Source: Amycolatopsis palatopharyngis | GTDB lineage: Bacteria > Actinomycetota > Actinomycetes > Mycobacteriales > Pseudonocardiaceae | Direction of reading: 5' to 3' | Length of the DNA stretch: 64,000 nucleotides | Assembly: GCF_003385185.1 (NCBI RefSeq) | Contig: NZ_PQHZ01000028.1 | Coordinates: forward strand, 1-64,000 | In this document: positions 37,447 through 47,280 of the stretch, one piece after another | Position numbering within the stretch: the first letter of the stretch is position 1 | Layout of the letters: every line of letters starts with the position of its first letter | Made by a program: the position numbers and the translations under genes | The notes under the pieces: generated by a model | The model's database searches: none | What the model was told of the DNA's origin: nothing | Seen by the model: the letters and a program-made list of their open reading frames with translations, nothing else

Positions 37447-38349
37447 TCAGCTGCCCCTGGACTCGGCCAGCCGCCGCATCCAGTAACGGAACCAGTCGTC
37501 CCCGAAGGGCACGTACACCCGCACCGGAACACCACGGGCGACGAGGTCGTCCAGGGTGGCGGGACGCACGCCGAGCAACTGCTCGACCGGACGTGGCCCG
37601 AGCGCGGCGAGCAGAGCCTCCCGGAGCACCCCGTCGTGGGTGGCCAGCGCGAAGCTCGCGTCGGCCTCGGCCAGCCGGTGGGCGAGGCGGGTGAAGGCGA
37701 TGTCCGTGGGCTCGCCGTAGGGCAACGCCCGATCCGCGGGCTCGACGTAGGCGCCCTTCACCAGTCGCACGTGGACACCCGCATCCACGAGACGGTCGAG
37801 GTCGCGCTCCGAGCGTCGCAGGTTCGCCTGCACAGTCGCCCCGATCCGGTCCGCGAGGCCGTTTCCCGCGGCGGTCAGGACACACTCCAGCACCGCATCG
37901 GCCCGGTCGTAGTCCTCCGCACCCACCTGAACGCGGCGTCCGGGCGGCAGCTTCTCCGCGACGGCGCTCAGTTTGTCCGCGCAGTAGCCGGTGTCGACGT
38001 CCAACCCGAGATGGGACAGGTCGACCGACAACCACGCGTCGTCCGGCAGCACCCGCAGTTCACCTGCCAGCCGGAGGTAGTCCTCGGCGACCCGTTCGGC
38101 TTCAGCGGCGTCCCTGACGAGCTCGCCGAACTGGTCGATACTGCTCGCCACACCACGCTCGTGCAGCTGGTGCGCGGTTCGTACGGCATCCTCCGCCGTT
38201 GTCCCCGCGACGTAACGAGCGGCCGCACGCCAGGCCAGTCGCTCGGCGGGCGGCGCAGCCCGGACGCCACGTTCGAGAAGGCTGTTGGTGGCGAGGCGGA
38301 ATAGGATGACGCGATCGATGCTCACGATCGCCAACCTACCGACCGCCAC
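37447..38349 (-). CDS. Proline dehydrogenase
   Basis: This 300-residue FAD-dependent enzyme oxidises proline to pyrroline-5-carboxylate, the monofunctional ProDH/PutB type with a TIM barrel. Signature segments are [20 protein letters not shown], the barrel-strand motif [11 protein letters not shown] (with the conserved Lys) and the C-terminal [21 protein letters not shown] 38325 is a possible later start. It lies between inhA and hemH, all on the minus strand; this position is not seen in the mycobacterial fabG1-inhA-hemZ operon, so it looks inserted. No pyrroline-5-carboxylate dehydrogenase gene is adjacent. Confidence 0.93.
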   Translation of the reverse strand: MAVGRLAIVSIDRVILFRLATNSLLERGVRAAPPAERLAWRAAARYVAGTTAEDAVRTAHQLHERGVASSIDQFGELVRDAAEAERVAEDYLRLAGELRVLPDDAWLSVDLSHLGLDVDTGYCADKLSAVAEKLPPGRRVQVGAEDYDRADAVLECVLTAAGNGLADRIGATVQANLRRSERDLDRLVDAGVHVRLVKGAYVEPADRALPYGEPTDIAFTRLAHRLAEADASFALATHDGVLREALLAALGPRPVEQLLGVRPATLDDLVARGVPVRVYVPFGDDWFRYWMRRLAESRGS

Positions 38350-38380
38350 CCGCCGCGCCCCGAGCCGGAAGGCGCGGACG

Positions 38381-39148
38381 TCAGACGCCGAGAGCGTGCA
38401 CGCCGCCGTCGACCCAGATCATCGAGCCGGTGGTCGCGGGCAGCCAGTCGGAGAGCGCCGCGCAGACGGTCTTGGCCGTCGGTATCGGGTCGGAGCTGTC
38501 CCAGCCGAGCGGGGCACGGTCGCCCCAGCCTTCCTCCAGCTCGCCGAAGCCGGGGATGGACTTCGCCGCCATCGTCTTCATCGGGCCCGCGGTCACCAGG
38601 TTCACCCGGATCCCCTGCGGCCCGAGATCCCTGGCGAGGTACCGGTTGACCGACTCGAGCGCCGCCTTGGCCACGCCCATCCAGTTGTAGACCGGCCAAG
38701 CGACCCTGGCGTCGAAGTCCATACCGACGATGGACGAGCCCCTGGCGAGTAGCGGCAGCGTGGCGACCGCGAGGGACTTGAACGAGTACGCGGAGACCTC
38801 GACGGCGGTGGAGACGTCCTTCCACGGCGCGTCCATGAACGGAGCGCCGAGGCATGAGGGTGGCGCGAAACCGATCGAGTGCAGCACTCCGTCGAGCCCG
38901 TCGACGTGCTCACGCACGCGATCGGCCAGCGTGTCCAGGTGCTCCTGGTTCTGCACGTCGAGTTCGATCACCGGCGCCGGTTCGGGCAGCCGCTTGGCGA
39001 TCCGCTCCACGAGGGAGAGCCTGCCGAAGCCGGTGAGCACCACCTTGGCGCCCTGCTCCTGGGCCATCTTGGCGGCGTGGAACGCGAGCGACGCGTCGGT
39101 GATCACCCCGGTGATCAGTAGTCGCTTGCCTTCGAGCAGTCCGGACAC
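38381..39148 (-). CDS. inhA: NADH-dependent enoyl-ACP reductase InhA
   Basis: This 255-residue FAS-II reductase saturates the trans-2-enoyl-ACP bond. The NADH-binding start is [14 protein letters not shown] (Ser20 in the Gly-rich loop). The catalytic residues are Phe145 ([12 protein letters not shown]), Tyr154 and Lys161 ([12 protein letters not shown]). The sequence is much closer to mycobacterial InhA than to FabI. It is encoded directly downstream of fabG and, after the interposed proline dehydrogenase, upstream of hemH. In an organism without mycolates it would serve FAS-II elongation in general. Confidence 0.96.
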   Translation of the reverse strand: MSGLLEGKRLLITGVITDASLAFHAAKMAQEQGAKVVLTGFGRLSLVERIAKRLPEPAPVIELDVQNQEHLDTLADRVREHVDGLDGVLHSIGFAPPSCLGAPFMDAPWKDVSTAVEVSAYSFKSLAVATLPLLARGSSIVGMDFDARVAWPVYNWMGVAKAALESVNRYLARDLGPQGIRVNLVTAGPMKTMAAKSIPGFGELEEGWGDRAPLGWDSSDPIPTAKTVCAALSDWLPATTGSMIWVDGGVHALGV

Positions 39149-39273
39149 CTGTCCTCCAGTTCTGGGGTTGTTGCTACTTCTGGCTGGTTGTGCACAGAGC
39201 CTGTCGGAGAATCCGGGTCCGCGATCGGCCGATCACCATGACCTCGCAGTCCGCGGTTCTCGCTCCGCCCTGT

Positions 39274-40038
<765 letters not shown>

Positions 40039-40168
40039 CTATCGGCTCCCGCTGTGCCAGTCGCGTCCGCGCGGCCGATACCCCCGAGTAACCCGGCATG
40101 GTGTAGGACACACTCGGTGAACAAGGCCACTGGCAGGTGTGATCCGAGGGCGACGCGGAGGTGCTGAC

Positions 40169-40831
40169 GTGCGAGTCCTGCTCGTCGAGGACGACGACGG
40201 CGTCGCTGGCGCGCTCGCTGAGAGCCTGCGCACTCCCGGTCATCAGGTCACCAGGGTGGCGCGCGGGATGGACGCCCTCACCCGGCACCGCGAGGCCGAT
40301 CTGGTGCTGCTCGACCTCGGCCTGCCGGATGTGGACGGGCTCGACGTACTGCACCGCATCCGGCAGGTCTCGGCGGTTCCGGTGCTGGTGCTCACCGCTC
40401 GTGGTGACGAACGCACGGTGGTGCGCGGCCTCCGGCTCGGGGCGGACGACTACCTGACCAAACCGGTCCGGCTCGCCGAACTGCTCGCGCGGATGGAGGC
40501 GGTGGCGCGCAGGACCGCCCTGCGGCAGTCCGGCGAGGCGCCCGCGACGGTGCGCGTGGGAGACGTCGAGATCGATCTCGGCGCCCGGCGGGTGCGCTCG
40601 GGGGGCCGCGAGGTGGCGCTGACCGCCAAGGAGTTCGACGTCCTCGCGGTGCTCGCCGCCCGCCGGGGCACGGCCGTGAGCAGACAGCAGGTCATGGACG
40701 AGGTTTGGGGCGACGCCCACCTCGCCGTCTCGCGGTCGCTCGACGTGCACCTCACCCAGCTCCGCGCGAAGCTCGCCACGCCCGGGCTCGTCGTCACCAT
40801 TCGCGGCTACGGCTACCGGCTGGGCGAGTGA
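40169..40831 (+). CDS. OmpR/PhoB-type response regulator
   Basis: This 220-residue regulator begins MRVLLVEDDDGVAGALAESL; its phospho-acceptor is Asp49 (LVLLDLGLPDVDG), with Lys in the later DYLTKPVRL. The C-terminal winged helix (about 125-220) ends VTIRGYGYRLGE, typical of the OmpR/PhoB class. GTG 40169 has GGAGG eight bases upstream. It is divergent from fabG. The kinase gene follows after three bases and then a TAXI lipoprotein, forming one operon. By class it resembles TctD-type regulators of carboxylate uptake. Confidence 0.93.
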   Translation: MRVLLVEDDDGVAGALAESLRTPGHQVTRVARGMDALTRHREADLVLLDLGLPDVDGLDVLHRIRQVSAVPVLVLTARGDERTVVRGLRLGADDYLTKPVRLAELLARMEAVARRTALRQSGEAPATVRVGDVEIDLGARRVRSGGREVALTAKEFDVLAVLAARRGTAVSRQQVMDEVWGDAHLAVSRSLDVHLTQLRAKLATPGLVVTIRGYGYRLGE

Positions 40832-40834
40832 GCG

Positions 40835-42244
40835 ATGCGCCGCAGGCTCCTGATCGTCCTCGTCGCGTTCGCGCTCGCCGCCGTCGCGGGGTTCGCCGCA
40901 CCCCTGCTGGCCAGCACGGCGGGACAGCGCACGCAGGAACTGCTGATCGGGCGCAGCGCCGACCTCGACCGGTTCGCCGAACTGGCCCAGGTCGCGGTGG
41001 AGTCCGGAGACGTCAGCGCCCTCGCGGCGGACGCCGAGCGCTACAGCGAGCTCTATCGTGAAGGCGTGGTCGTGACCGACCGGCAGGGGCTCCCACTCGT
41101 ACAGGCCGGACTGTCCACGGCGAACCCCCGAGTGCGTGACCTCGTCGCGGGGGCCGTCCGGAACCAGCCCGGCCCCCGCCCGGCCACCATCCTGCCGTGG
41201 TCGAAGGAGCCGATTCTGTTCGCCCGCCCCGTCGGCACCGGTACCAGGGTCTCCGGGGCCGTCGTGCTCCGCGCTTCCGTCGACGCCGCCGCACGGGACG
41301 TCACGCTGCGCTGGGTTTCGATCGTCGCCGGCGCTCTGCTGGCAGGCCTGGCGTTCGTACTGCTGGCCATGGTGCTCGCCCGCTGGGTACTGCGTCCGCT
41401 GCACGCGCTGGAGCGCGGGGTGCACACGGTCGCGGAGGGCCACAGGGCGCAGGTACCAGCGGGCGCCGGTCCCCAGGAGTTGCGGGCGCTGGCCACATCG
41501 TTCAACCGGATGTCCGATGCCGTGGTCGCCGCCGCCGAGCAACAGCGGCGGCTCATCGCGGACACCTCGCATCAGCTGCGCAACCCCTTGGCCGCCCTGC
41601 GGCTGCGGGTCGACTCGCTCGCCGGGCACGTCGACGAGCCCGGCAACCGGGCGTACCAGGCTACGGTGACCGAAGTGGAGCGATTGGAGTCCTTACTGGA
41701 CGGTCTGCTGGCGCTGGCCGTCGCCGAGAGCGCCGGCACGAGCGTCGCGGCGGGAATCGGTGACCAGGACGCACCCGCCGACGTGCCGACGGTGATCGCG
41801 GAACGCGTCGATGCGTGGTCCACGGCGGCCGAACGGGCCGAAGTCGGCTTGGCGCCCGAACCCGGTACGGGGGCACTGCCGGTGAACTTCCCGGAGTCGG
41901 ATCTGTCGCAGGTGCTCGACGTCGTTCTGGGCAACGCCATCGGCTACGCGGGCCGCGGAGCCAGGGTGCGAATCTCGTGCACCGCCCGGAGTGACACGGG
42001 AATGGCGGCACTCGTCGTCGCCGACGACGGACCTGGGCTGACCGAACCACAACTGGCGCGGGCGACCGAACGGTTCTGGCGAGGGCCGGGAACGGAGCAT
42101 TCCCGTGGTACCGGCCTCGGATTGGCCATCGCGCAGCGCCAGCTCGCCGCGCGGGGTGCTCGGCTGGTGCTCGAAAGGACACGGCCGCACGGGCTCACTG
42201 TGTCGATCGAACTGCCGCTCGCCCCCTCCGGAGCACCGCGGTGA
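40835..42244 (+). CDS. Membrane sensor histidine kinase
   Basis: This 469-residue kinase has a membrane helix near residues 5-27, an extracytoplasmic domain of about 130 residues, a second helix (about 160-184), a HAMP linker (ARWVLRPLHALERGV), the dimerisation helix with phospho-His246 (ADTSHQLRNPLAALRLR) and an ATPase domain with N box GNAIGYAG, G1 DDGPGLT and G2 GTGLGLAIA. It resembles the TctE family. It is translationally coupled at its stop (GTGA) to a TAXI substrate-binding lipoprotein gene. Confidence 0.93.
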   Translation: MRRRLLIVLVAFALAAVAGFAAPLLASTAGQRTQELLIGRSADLDRFAELAQVAVESGDVSALAADAERYSELYREGVVVTDRQGLPLVQAGLSTANPRVRDLVAGAVRNQPGPRPATILPWSKEPILFARPVGTGTRVSGAVVLRASVDAAARDVTLRWVSIVAGALLAGLAFVLLAMVLARWVLRPLHALERGVHTVAEGHRAQVPAGAGPQELRALATSFNRMSDAVVAAAEQQRRLIADTSHQLRNPLAALRLRVDSLAGHVDEPGNRAYQATVTEVERLESLLDGLLALAVAESAGTSVAAGIGDQDAPADVPTVIAERVDAWSTAAERAEVGLAPEPGTGALPVNFPESDLSQVLDVVLGNAIGYAGRGARVRISCTARSDTGMAALVVADDGPGLTEPQLARATERFWRGPGTEHSRGTGLGLAIAQRQLAARGARLVLERTRPHGLTVSIELPLAPSGAPR

Positions 42245-43188
42245 CCGCCACTCGTACCAGGCGGTCCGTCCTGACCGGTGCGCTCTGGCTCCTCGCTGGC
42301 TGTTCGAGAGCGGGATATCAGGGGCCCGAACGCCAGGTCACGATCGCCGCGGGCGAAAGCGGCGGCTTCTATCTGGAGTTCGCGCGCCTGCTCGCCGACC
42401 AGGTCACCCGCGCCGAACCGCGGCTGCGCTGCTCGGCCGTGTCCACCGAGGCCAGCGTGGCCAACATTCACGCCGTGCGTGCGGGCAGCGCCGATCTCGG
42501 ACTCGCACTCGCGGACGTCGCGGAGGCGGCGGTGGCAGGCGACTGGCCGTTTCCCAGGCCGGTGCCGCTGCGTGCGGTTGGCCGGGTGTACGAGAACTAT
42601 CTGCAACTGCTGGTCCGCTCCGACGGGCCGATCCGGTCGGTGGCCGACCTCGAAGGCCGCCGGGTCTCACTGGGGGCCAGCGGTTCCGGCGCGGCGGTGA
42701 CCGGAGCCCGGCTGATGCGCGCCGCAGGTGTCCGGCCCCGCACCGAACACCGCGGTCTCGCGGACGCCGTGGCCGCCCTGCGGGACGGCTCCATCGACGG
42801 GCTCCTGTGGTCCGGCGGGGTACCGACGCCCGCGATCGCCGGACTCAGCGAGAGCACCCCCCTTGTCCTGCTCCCCCTCGACGATGAGCTGCCCGCCATG
42901 CGCTCCACCTACGGTCCGGTCTACGCGCAGGTCCGGGTGCCCGCCGACGCCTACCCCCGGGTGAGCGGGCACTCCACCATCGGAGTCGCGAACCTGTTGG
43001 TCTGCGGCAGCGAACTGCCCGGCGATGTCGCGGGCGCGGTAGCCAGGGTGCTCGCGACCCGCGCCGCCGATCTCGTTCCTCCCCAGGCGGCGGGCACCCA
43101 GTACCTCGACGTCCGGACGCTCATCGGAACCGCGTCCCTGCCGCTCCATGAGGGTGCCGCGAGCGCTTACCGCACCCTGCACGGATAG
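42241..43188 (+). CDS. TAXI-family solute-binding lipoprotein
   Basis: This 315-residue protein begins MTATRTRRSVLTGALWLLAGC with a twin-Arg-like start and a lipobox, Cys21 being the likely lipid site. The rest is the TAXI fold (TRAP-associated extracytoplasmic immunogenic): TIAAGESGGFYLEFARLLA, the segment EASVANIHAVRAGSADLGLA and GRRVSLGASGSGAAVTGARL. These bind dicarboxylates, glutamate or related ligands. No TRAP membrane gene is present. Coupling to the kinase by a GTGA overlap suggests it senses a ligand for the two-component system. It ends 21 bases before the third copy of the GTATA palindrome. Confidence 0.88.
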   Translation: MTATRTRRSVLTGALWLLAGCSRAGYQGPERQVTIAAGESGGFYLEFARLLADQVTRAEPRLRCSAVSTEASVANIHAVRAGSADLGLALADVAEAAVAGDWPFPRPVPLRAVGRVYENYLQLLVRSDGPIRSVADLEGRRVSLGASGSGAAVTGARLMRAAGVRPRTEHRGLADAVAALRDGSIDGLLWSGGVPTPAIAGLSESTPLVLLPLDDELPAMRSTYGPVYAQVRVPADAYPRVSGHSTIGVANLLVCGSELPGDVAGAVARVLATRAADLVPPQAAGTQYLDVRTLIGTASLPLHEGAASAYRTLHG

Positions 43189-43208
43189 CGCGACCTGATG
43201 GCGGCGCC

Positions 43209-43224
43209 GTATAGGCCATTATAC
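43209..43224. promoter_or_regulatory. GTATA-N6-TATAC palindrome, copy 3
   Basis: GTATAGGCCATTATAC lies 96 bases before trmL and 20 bases after the TAXI gene. It differs by one base from the copy at 6510-6525. Its distance to the next start is close to that of copy 1 to the aldo/keto reductase. Confidence 0.5.
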
Positions 43225-43320
43225 ACCCGGCTCCGGGGTGCCGTACCCGGATGATCTTCACCAATGGGCCTAGAGTGGGCACGCGACGCCGCTTCGCCCC
43301 ACCACCAGGAAGTCTCTGAC

Positions 43321-43824
43321 GTGTTCCGGATCGTGTACTACCAACCGGAGATCCCGCCCAACACCGGCAACGCGATCCGGCTGGCCGCCAACACCGGCTG
43401 TGAACTGCACTTGATCGAACCGCTCGGCTTCTCCCTCGAGGCGCCGCACCTGCGCCGCGCCGGGCTCGACTACCACGATCTCGCGCTGGTCCGGGTCCAC
43501 CCGGACCTGACCTCCGCACTGACCCGGTTGCGCCCGGCCAATGTGTACGCCTTCACCACAGGCGCGACCCGCCGCTACACCGATATCCGCTACGAGCCCG
43601 GGGACGTCCTGCTCTTCGGTCCGGAGTCCACGGGGCTGCCCGCCCCGGTGCTCGACGGAGACGACGTCACCGAACGCGTCACCCTGCCGATGCTGCCCAC
43701 GTCGCGGTCGCTGAATCTGGCGAACAGCACGGCCATCGCGGTGTACGAGGCCTGGCGCCAGCACGACTTCGCCATCGTCGAGCCACCGGCCGGCTCAGGG
43801 CAGCCGCTGCCCCAGGAACAGTGA
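43321..43824 (+). CDS. trmL: tRNA (cytidine/uridine-34-2'-O)-methyltransferase TrmL-like
   Basis: This 167-residue SPOUT methyltransferase has the knotted fold motifs YQPEIPPNTGNAIRLAANTG at the N-terminus, LLFGPESTGLPAP in the middle and LPMLPTSRSLNLANSTAIAV at the end, typical of TrmL, which methylates the ribose of the wobble nucleotide in certain leucine tRNAs. GTG 43321 with AGGAAG upstream is preferred over ATG 43264. It converges on the VWA gene and the two overlap by 30 bases at their 3' ends. Confidence 0.93.
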   Translation: MFRIVYYQPEIPPNTGNAIRLAANTGCELHLIEPLGFSLEAPHLRRAGLDYHDLALVRVHPDLTSALTRLRPANVYAFTTGATRRYTDIRYEPGDVLLFGPESTGLPAPVLDGDDVTERVTLPMLPTSRSLNLANSTAIAVYEAWRQHDFAIVEPPAGSGQPLPQEQ

Positions 43825-44778
43825 CGTACCCGCCGCGCCGATCAGCATGATCGTGGCGAGCGCGACCCACGGCTTGCTCGCGTCGGCGTCCTTCGTCTCG
43901 TACCCGATCTGCTCACCGAGGCTCGCGTAGACCTGTTTGAGTTCGTCCGCCGTCGCGGCCTTGTAGAAGTCCCCGCCCGAGAGCCGCGCGATCTCACGCA
44001 TGGAATCGTCGTCCACCTCGACCGGGATCTCCTTGCCCTCGATGTCCACGGTTCCGTGCGAGGTGCCGAAGGAAATGGAGGACACCGGGATCTTCTGCTG
44101 CTTGGCCGCCTGTGCGGCGGTGTACGCACCCCTCGGGTCGTACGGATCGCCGGTCGGGACGGTCTGCTTGCCGTCGGTCATCAGCACGATCCGGGCCGGA
44201 GGCGGCCCTTCCGCGCCACCGACCACGGCAGAGAACCCGTCGATGGCCTGCAGTGCGGCGAAAATCCCCTCGCCGGTAGCCGTGGACTGGGCGAGCTTGA
44301 GATTGTCGATCGCCCGGACCACGCCGTCGCGTTCGGTCGTGGGTGCCACCAGCACGGTTGCCGTACCGGCGAAGGAGATCAGCCCCAGGTTCACCCCCGG
44401 CGTCAGCCCCTGGGCGAAGGACCGGGCCGCCTCCTGCGCGGCCTTGAGCCGTGTCGGAGCCACGTCCGTCGCCTCCATCGACAACGACACGTCGATCACC
44501 AGCATCACCGTGGCCCGGTTACGGGGCACCTTCTGCTCCGCCGTCGGCCCGGCGAGAGCGAACGTCAGCAGCAACAGGGACACGATGAGCAACGCGGCGG
44601 GCACATGCTTGGGCCAGCCCTGACCGCGGGGCGCCACGCGGTCGAGCAGTTCGAGGTTGGAGAACCGCATGGTGCGCCTGCGACGGGCCCGCTGCGCGAG
44701 GACATAACCGACGACGACCGCGGCGACGACCACCAGCAGCAGAAACCACCACGGAGACGCGAAACCGGTCAGACTCAC
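43795..44778 (-). CDS. Membrane VWA-domain protein (MoxR module)
   Basis: This 327-residue protein has two N-terminal membrane helices (about 8-28 and 60-78), then a VWA domain with MIDAS DVSLSME (Asp96, Ser98, Ser100) and the later MTDGKQT, and a last membrane helix. It resembles BatA and Rv1481. It is third in the moxR-DUF58-VWA run. The start is GTG 44778 with GAGG five bases upstream. The array of 90-base repeats lies just before it. The three proteins probably form a chaperone-like complex acting on envelope proteins. Confidence 0.88.
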   Translation of the reverse strand: MSLTGFASPWWFLLLVVVAAVVVGYVLAQRARRRRTMRFSNLELLDRVAPRGQGWPKHVPAALLIVSLLLLTFALAGPTAEQKVPRNRATVMLVIDVSLSMEATDVAPTRLKAAQEAARSFAQGLTPGVNLGLISFAGTATVLVAPTTERDGVVRAIDNLKLAQSTATGEGIFAALQAIDGFSAVVGGAEGPPPARIVLMTDGKQTVPTGDPYDPRGAYTAAQAAKQQKIPVSSISFGTSHGTVDIEGKEIPVEVDDDSMREIARLSGGDFYKAATADELKQVYASLGEQIGYETKDADASKPWVALATIMLIGAAGTSLFLGQRLP

Positions 44779-44790
44779 GCCACCTCACCT

Positions 44791-45050
44791 GCCTCGCTCC
44801 GCTCCGCGTGCCAGGGCATGAACCCCTCACCACACCGAACACCCGCCAGCCCCTGCGGTTGGTTCATGCCGCGCCAATCGGCCTCGATCCGCTCCGCGTG
44901 CCAGGGCATGAACCCCTCACCACACCGAACACCCGCCAGCCCCTGCGGTTGGTTCATGCCGCGCCAATCGGCCTCGCTCCGCTCCGCGTGCCAGGGCATG
45001 AACCCCTCACCACACCGAACACCCGCCAGCCCCTGCGGTTGGTTCATGCC
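44791..45050. repeat. Tandem 90-base repeat array (2.9 copies)
   Basis: Units are 44791-44880, 44881-44970 and 44971-45050 (truncated by 10 bases). The units are nearly identical; unit 2 differs by one base near its start (C to A). Each unit has a perfect 10-base inverted repeat, GGCATGAACC and GGTTCATGCC, separated by 36 bases (in unit 1: 44815-44824 and 44861-44870). The array fills the gap between the DUF58 and VWA genes, and the DUF58 stop codon lies inside the last unit. It is open in several frames because 90 is divisible by three, but those frames are not real genes. Confidence 0.92.
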
Positions 45051-46060
45051 CGGCCACCCCCCGACCAGCCACGCTTGCGCGCCACGACGAACCGGACCAT
45101 GTCGGCGATCCAGTCGGAATCGGTGCGCAGGACCAGGTGTCCCGCTCCCGCGCGGCGCAGGCCCGCGGCGACCTCCTCGCGGTGCGCCCTGGCCGCTGCG
45201 CCGAACTCCTTGCGCAGCAGCGCCGAGGCATGCACCTCTCGCTGCTTTCCCGTCTCCGGATCCGCGAGCACCACTGTGCCGACGTCCGGCAGGTCCACAT
45301 CTCTCGGGTCCAGCACCTCGATCGCCACCAGTTCGTGCCGGGCGGAGAGGGCCCGTAGCGGCCGCTGCCACTCCATCCCACCGAGGAAATCCGAGATGAC
45401 CACGGCGAGTCCACGCCTGCGCGGCGGCCTGCGCAACTGCTCGATGGCCTCAGCGAGGTCTCCTCGGGTTCCTTCTTCCGCCCTGGGTGTCTCGGCGATC
45501 TTGCGGACGAGGCCACGGGCGTGCTGCAGGCCCCCCATCGGCGGCAGTCGCCTCGTGGTGGCCCCCGTCGAGACGAGCGCGCCGAGACGGTTGCCGCCAC
45601 CACCGGTCAGATGGGCGATCGCCGCGACCGCGCAGACGACCAGGTCCCGCTTCTCGCAGAACGCGGTGCCGAAGTCCAGACTCGCCGAGAGGTCCGCCAC
45701 GACCCAGGTCTCCAGCTCCCGATCCGCGACTGTCTCCCTGATGTGCGGCACCGTGGTGCGGGCCGTGACGGCCCAGTCCATCCGCCGCACGTCGTCACCG
45801 GGCTGGTACGGCCGCGCCTCGCCGGGTTCGGAACCAGGTCCCGGCACCAGCCCGAGGTGGTTGCCCTGCAGCAGCCCGTCGAGCCTGCGGCGCACCTCCA
45901 GTTCGAGTGTGCGCAGACCGGCTTCCAGCCGATCGCCGCGCAGGATCGGCGGAGCCCACTCCGGCCGCGCGTTCACCCCGTCCGGCTTGGCGGCCCCGCC
46001 GTGCGCCGACCGGCGATGCAGGAACCGATGACCGCCGTTGGCGTCGCTTGTGCCATCCAT
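45044..46060 (-). CDS. DUF58 protein of the MoxR module
   Basis: This 338-residue DUF58 protein (Rv1480 type) contains the family motif GEARPYQPGDDVRRMDWAVT and a VWA-like fold starting at ETWVVADLSASLDFG. It lies between moxR and the VWA gene on the same strand; ATG 46060 is 13 bases after the moxR stop. The C-terminus, RGWSGGGRA, ends inside the first bases of the 90-base repeat (stop 45044-45046), so insertion of the repeat probably set the present stop. No signal peptide is seen, though other DUF58 proteins often have N-terminal helices. Confidence 0.9.
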   Translation of the reverse strand: MDGTSDANGGHRFLHRRSAHGGAAKPDGVNARPEWAPPILRGDRLEAGLRTLELEVRRRLDGLLQGNHLGLVPGPGSEPGEARPYQPGDDVRRMDWAVTARTTVPHIRETVADRELETWVVADLSASLDFGTAFCEKRDLVVCAVAAIAHLTGGGGNRLGALVSTGATTRRLPPMGGLQHARGLVRKIAETPRAEEGTRGDLAEAIEQLRRPPRRRGLAVVISDFLGGMEWQRPLRALSARHELVAIEVLDPRDVDLPDVGTVVLADPETGKQREVHASALLRKEFGAAARAHREEVAAGLRRAGAGHLVLRTDSDWIADMVRFVVARKRGWSGGGRA

Positions 46061-46073
46061 GGATCGCGTTTCG

Positions 46074-47138
46074 CTACCTGCCCGGTACGCCCGCGCCGAC
46101 CGGCTGACCGCCACCCTGCGGCCGGGCCGAGACCTGCGGCAGCGGCACCGTCTGCAACACCCTGGTGATGATGTGGTCCAGCGGGACCCCGTCGGCGAGC
46201 GCGTCGTAGGACAGCACCAGCCGGTGCCGCAGTACGTCCGGCACCACGTCGACCACGTCCTGCGGCAGCACGTAGTCACGGCCCCGGACCAGTGCGAGCG
46301 CCCGAGCCGCCGCGATGATGCCGAGGCTGGCCCTCGGCGACGCGCCGTAGGAGACCCAGCCCGCGACATCGGAGAGACCGTGTTCGGTGGGGGTCCTTGT
46401 GGTGAGGACGAGCCGGACCACGTAGTCGACCAGCGCGTGGTGCACGAAAACCTGAGACGCGACGCCCTGCAGCCTGGTCAGCTCGGCGGGGGTGAGCACC
46501 TCGTGCGGCTCCGGCGGGGTGACGCCCATCCGGTAGACGATCTCGCGCTCCTCCTCGGCGGAGGGATACTCCACGATGATCTTGAACAGGAAGCGGTCCC
46601 GCTGGGCCTCGGGCAGCGGGTACACCCCCTCGTTCTCGATGGGGTTCTGGGTCGCGAGCACCAGGAACGGATCCGGCATCGGGAAGGTCTGGCCCCCGAT
46701 GGAGACGTGCCGCTCCGCCATCACCTCGAGCATCGCGGACTGGACCTTCGCGGGAGCCCGGTTGATCTCGTCCGCCAGCACGAAGTTGGCCACGACGGGA
46801 CCGAGTTCGACGTCGAACTTCTCACTGGCCTGCCGGTACATCCTGGTACCGAGGATGTCCGCTGGCACGAGGTCCGGCGTGAACTGCACACGGGAGAAAC
46901 TGCCCCCGACGACCCGCGCGAAGGTCTCCACGGCGAGGGTCTTCGCCACCCCAGGAACGCCTTCGATCAGCAGGTGCCCCTTGGCCAGCAGGCCCACCAG
47001 CATCCGTTCGACCAGCCGGTCCTGCCCGACGATGATCCGTTTCACCTCGAACACGGTGCGTTCGAGCAACTGGGCGTCGCTGGCTGGTGTGCCGGGTTGT
47101 CCGCCGGTCGCGCCGTCGGAGTAGCCGGGCTCGGTCAC
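46074..47138 (-). CDS. moxR: MoxR family AAA+ ATPase
   Basis: This 354-residue ATPase has Walker A GVPGVAKT (60-67), Walker B VLADEINRAPAKVQSAML and sensor 1 VLATQNPIENEG, diagnostic of MoxR proteins. GTG 47138 is preceded by AGGAGG; the upstream ATG 47159 overlaps that ribosome site. It is first in the moxR-DUF58-VWA run, matching Rv1479-Rv1481. MoxR proteins act as chaperones that help assemble or insert metal into other proteins and often affect the envelope and stress resistance. Confidence 0.95.
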   Translation of the reverse strand: MTEPGYSDGATGGQPGTPASDAQLLERTVFEVKRIIVGQDRLVERMLVGLLAKGHLLIEGVPGVAKTLAVETFARVVGGSFSRVQFTPDLVPADILGTRMYRQASEKFDVELGPVVANFVLADEINRAPAKVQSAMLEVMAERHVSIGGQTFPMPDPFLVLATQNPIENEGVYPLPEAQRDRFLFKIIVEYPSAEEEREIVYRMGVTPPEPHEVLTPAELTRLQGVASQVFVHHALVDYVVRLVLTTRTPTEHGLSDVAGWVSYGASPRASLGIIAAARALALVRGRDYVLPQDVVDVVPDVLRHRLVLSYDALADGVPLDHIITRVLQTVPLPQVSARPQGGGQPVGAGVPGR

Positions 47139-47280
47139 GGTGCCTCCTACCTGCTTCATGATCACCTGCGCCGTGCGACCGTACCCGTCCCCAGCGGCAC
47201 GGCCATGAGCGGCCAGAGTAGTGACAGCCAACCGCATGAGCAGTGTGACGGCTGTGAAGGTCGCCGCCGGCACGGCCCCG

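Noticed and set aside
36412-38035. Long upstream extension of ferrochelatase to 38035
   Set aside because: It would overlap proline dehydrogenase antiframe; the family start is at ATG 37387.
44791-45050. CRISPR array
   Set aside because: The units are contiguous and almost identical over 90 bases with no variable spacers, and no cas genes are present; the RecB-like nuclease at 12652 is a stand-alone repair-type gene.
44056-45399. Open frames through the 90-base repeats on both strands
   Set aside because: The unit length is a multiple of three, so frames stay open and encode repeated 30-residue peptides; no start site or family supports them.
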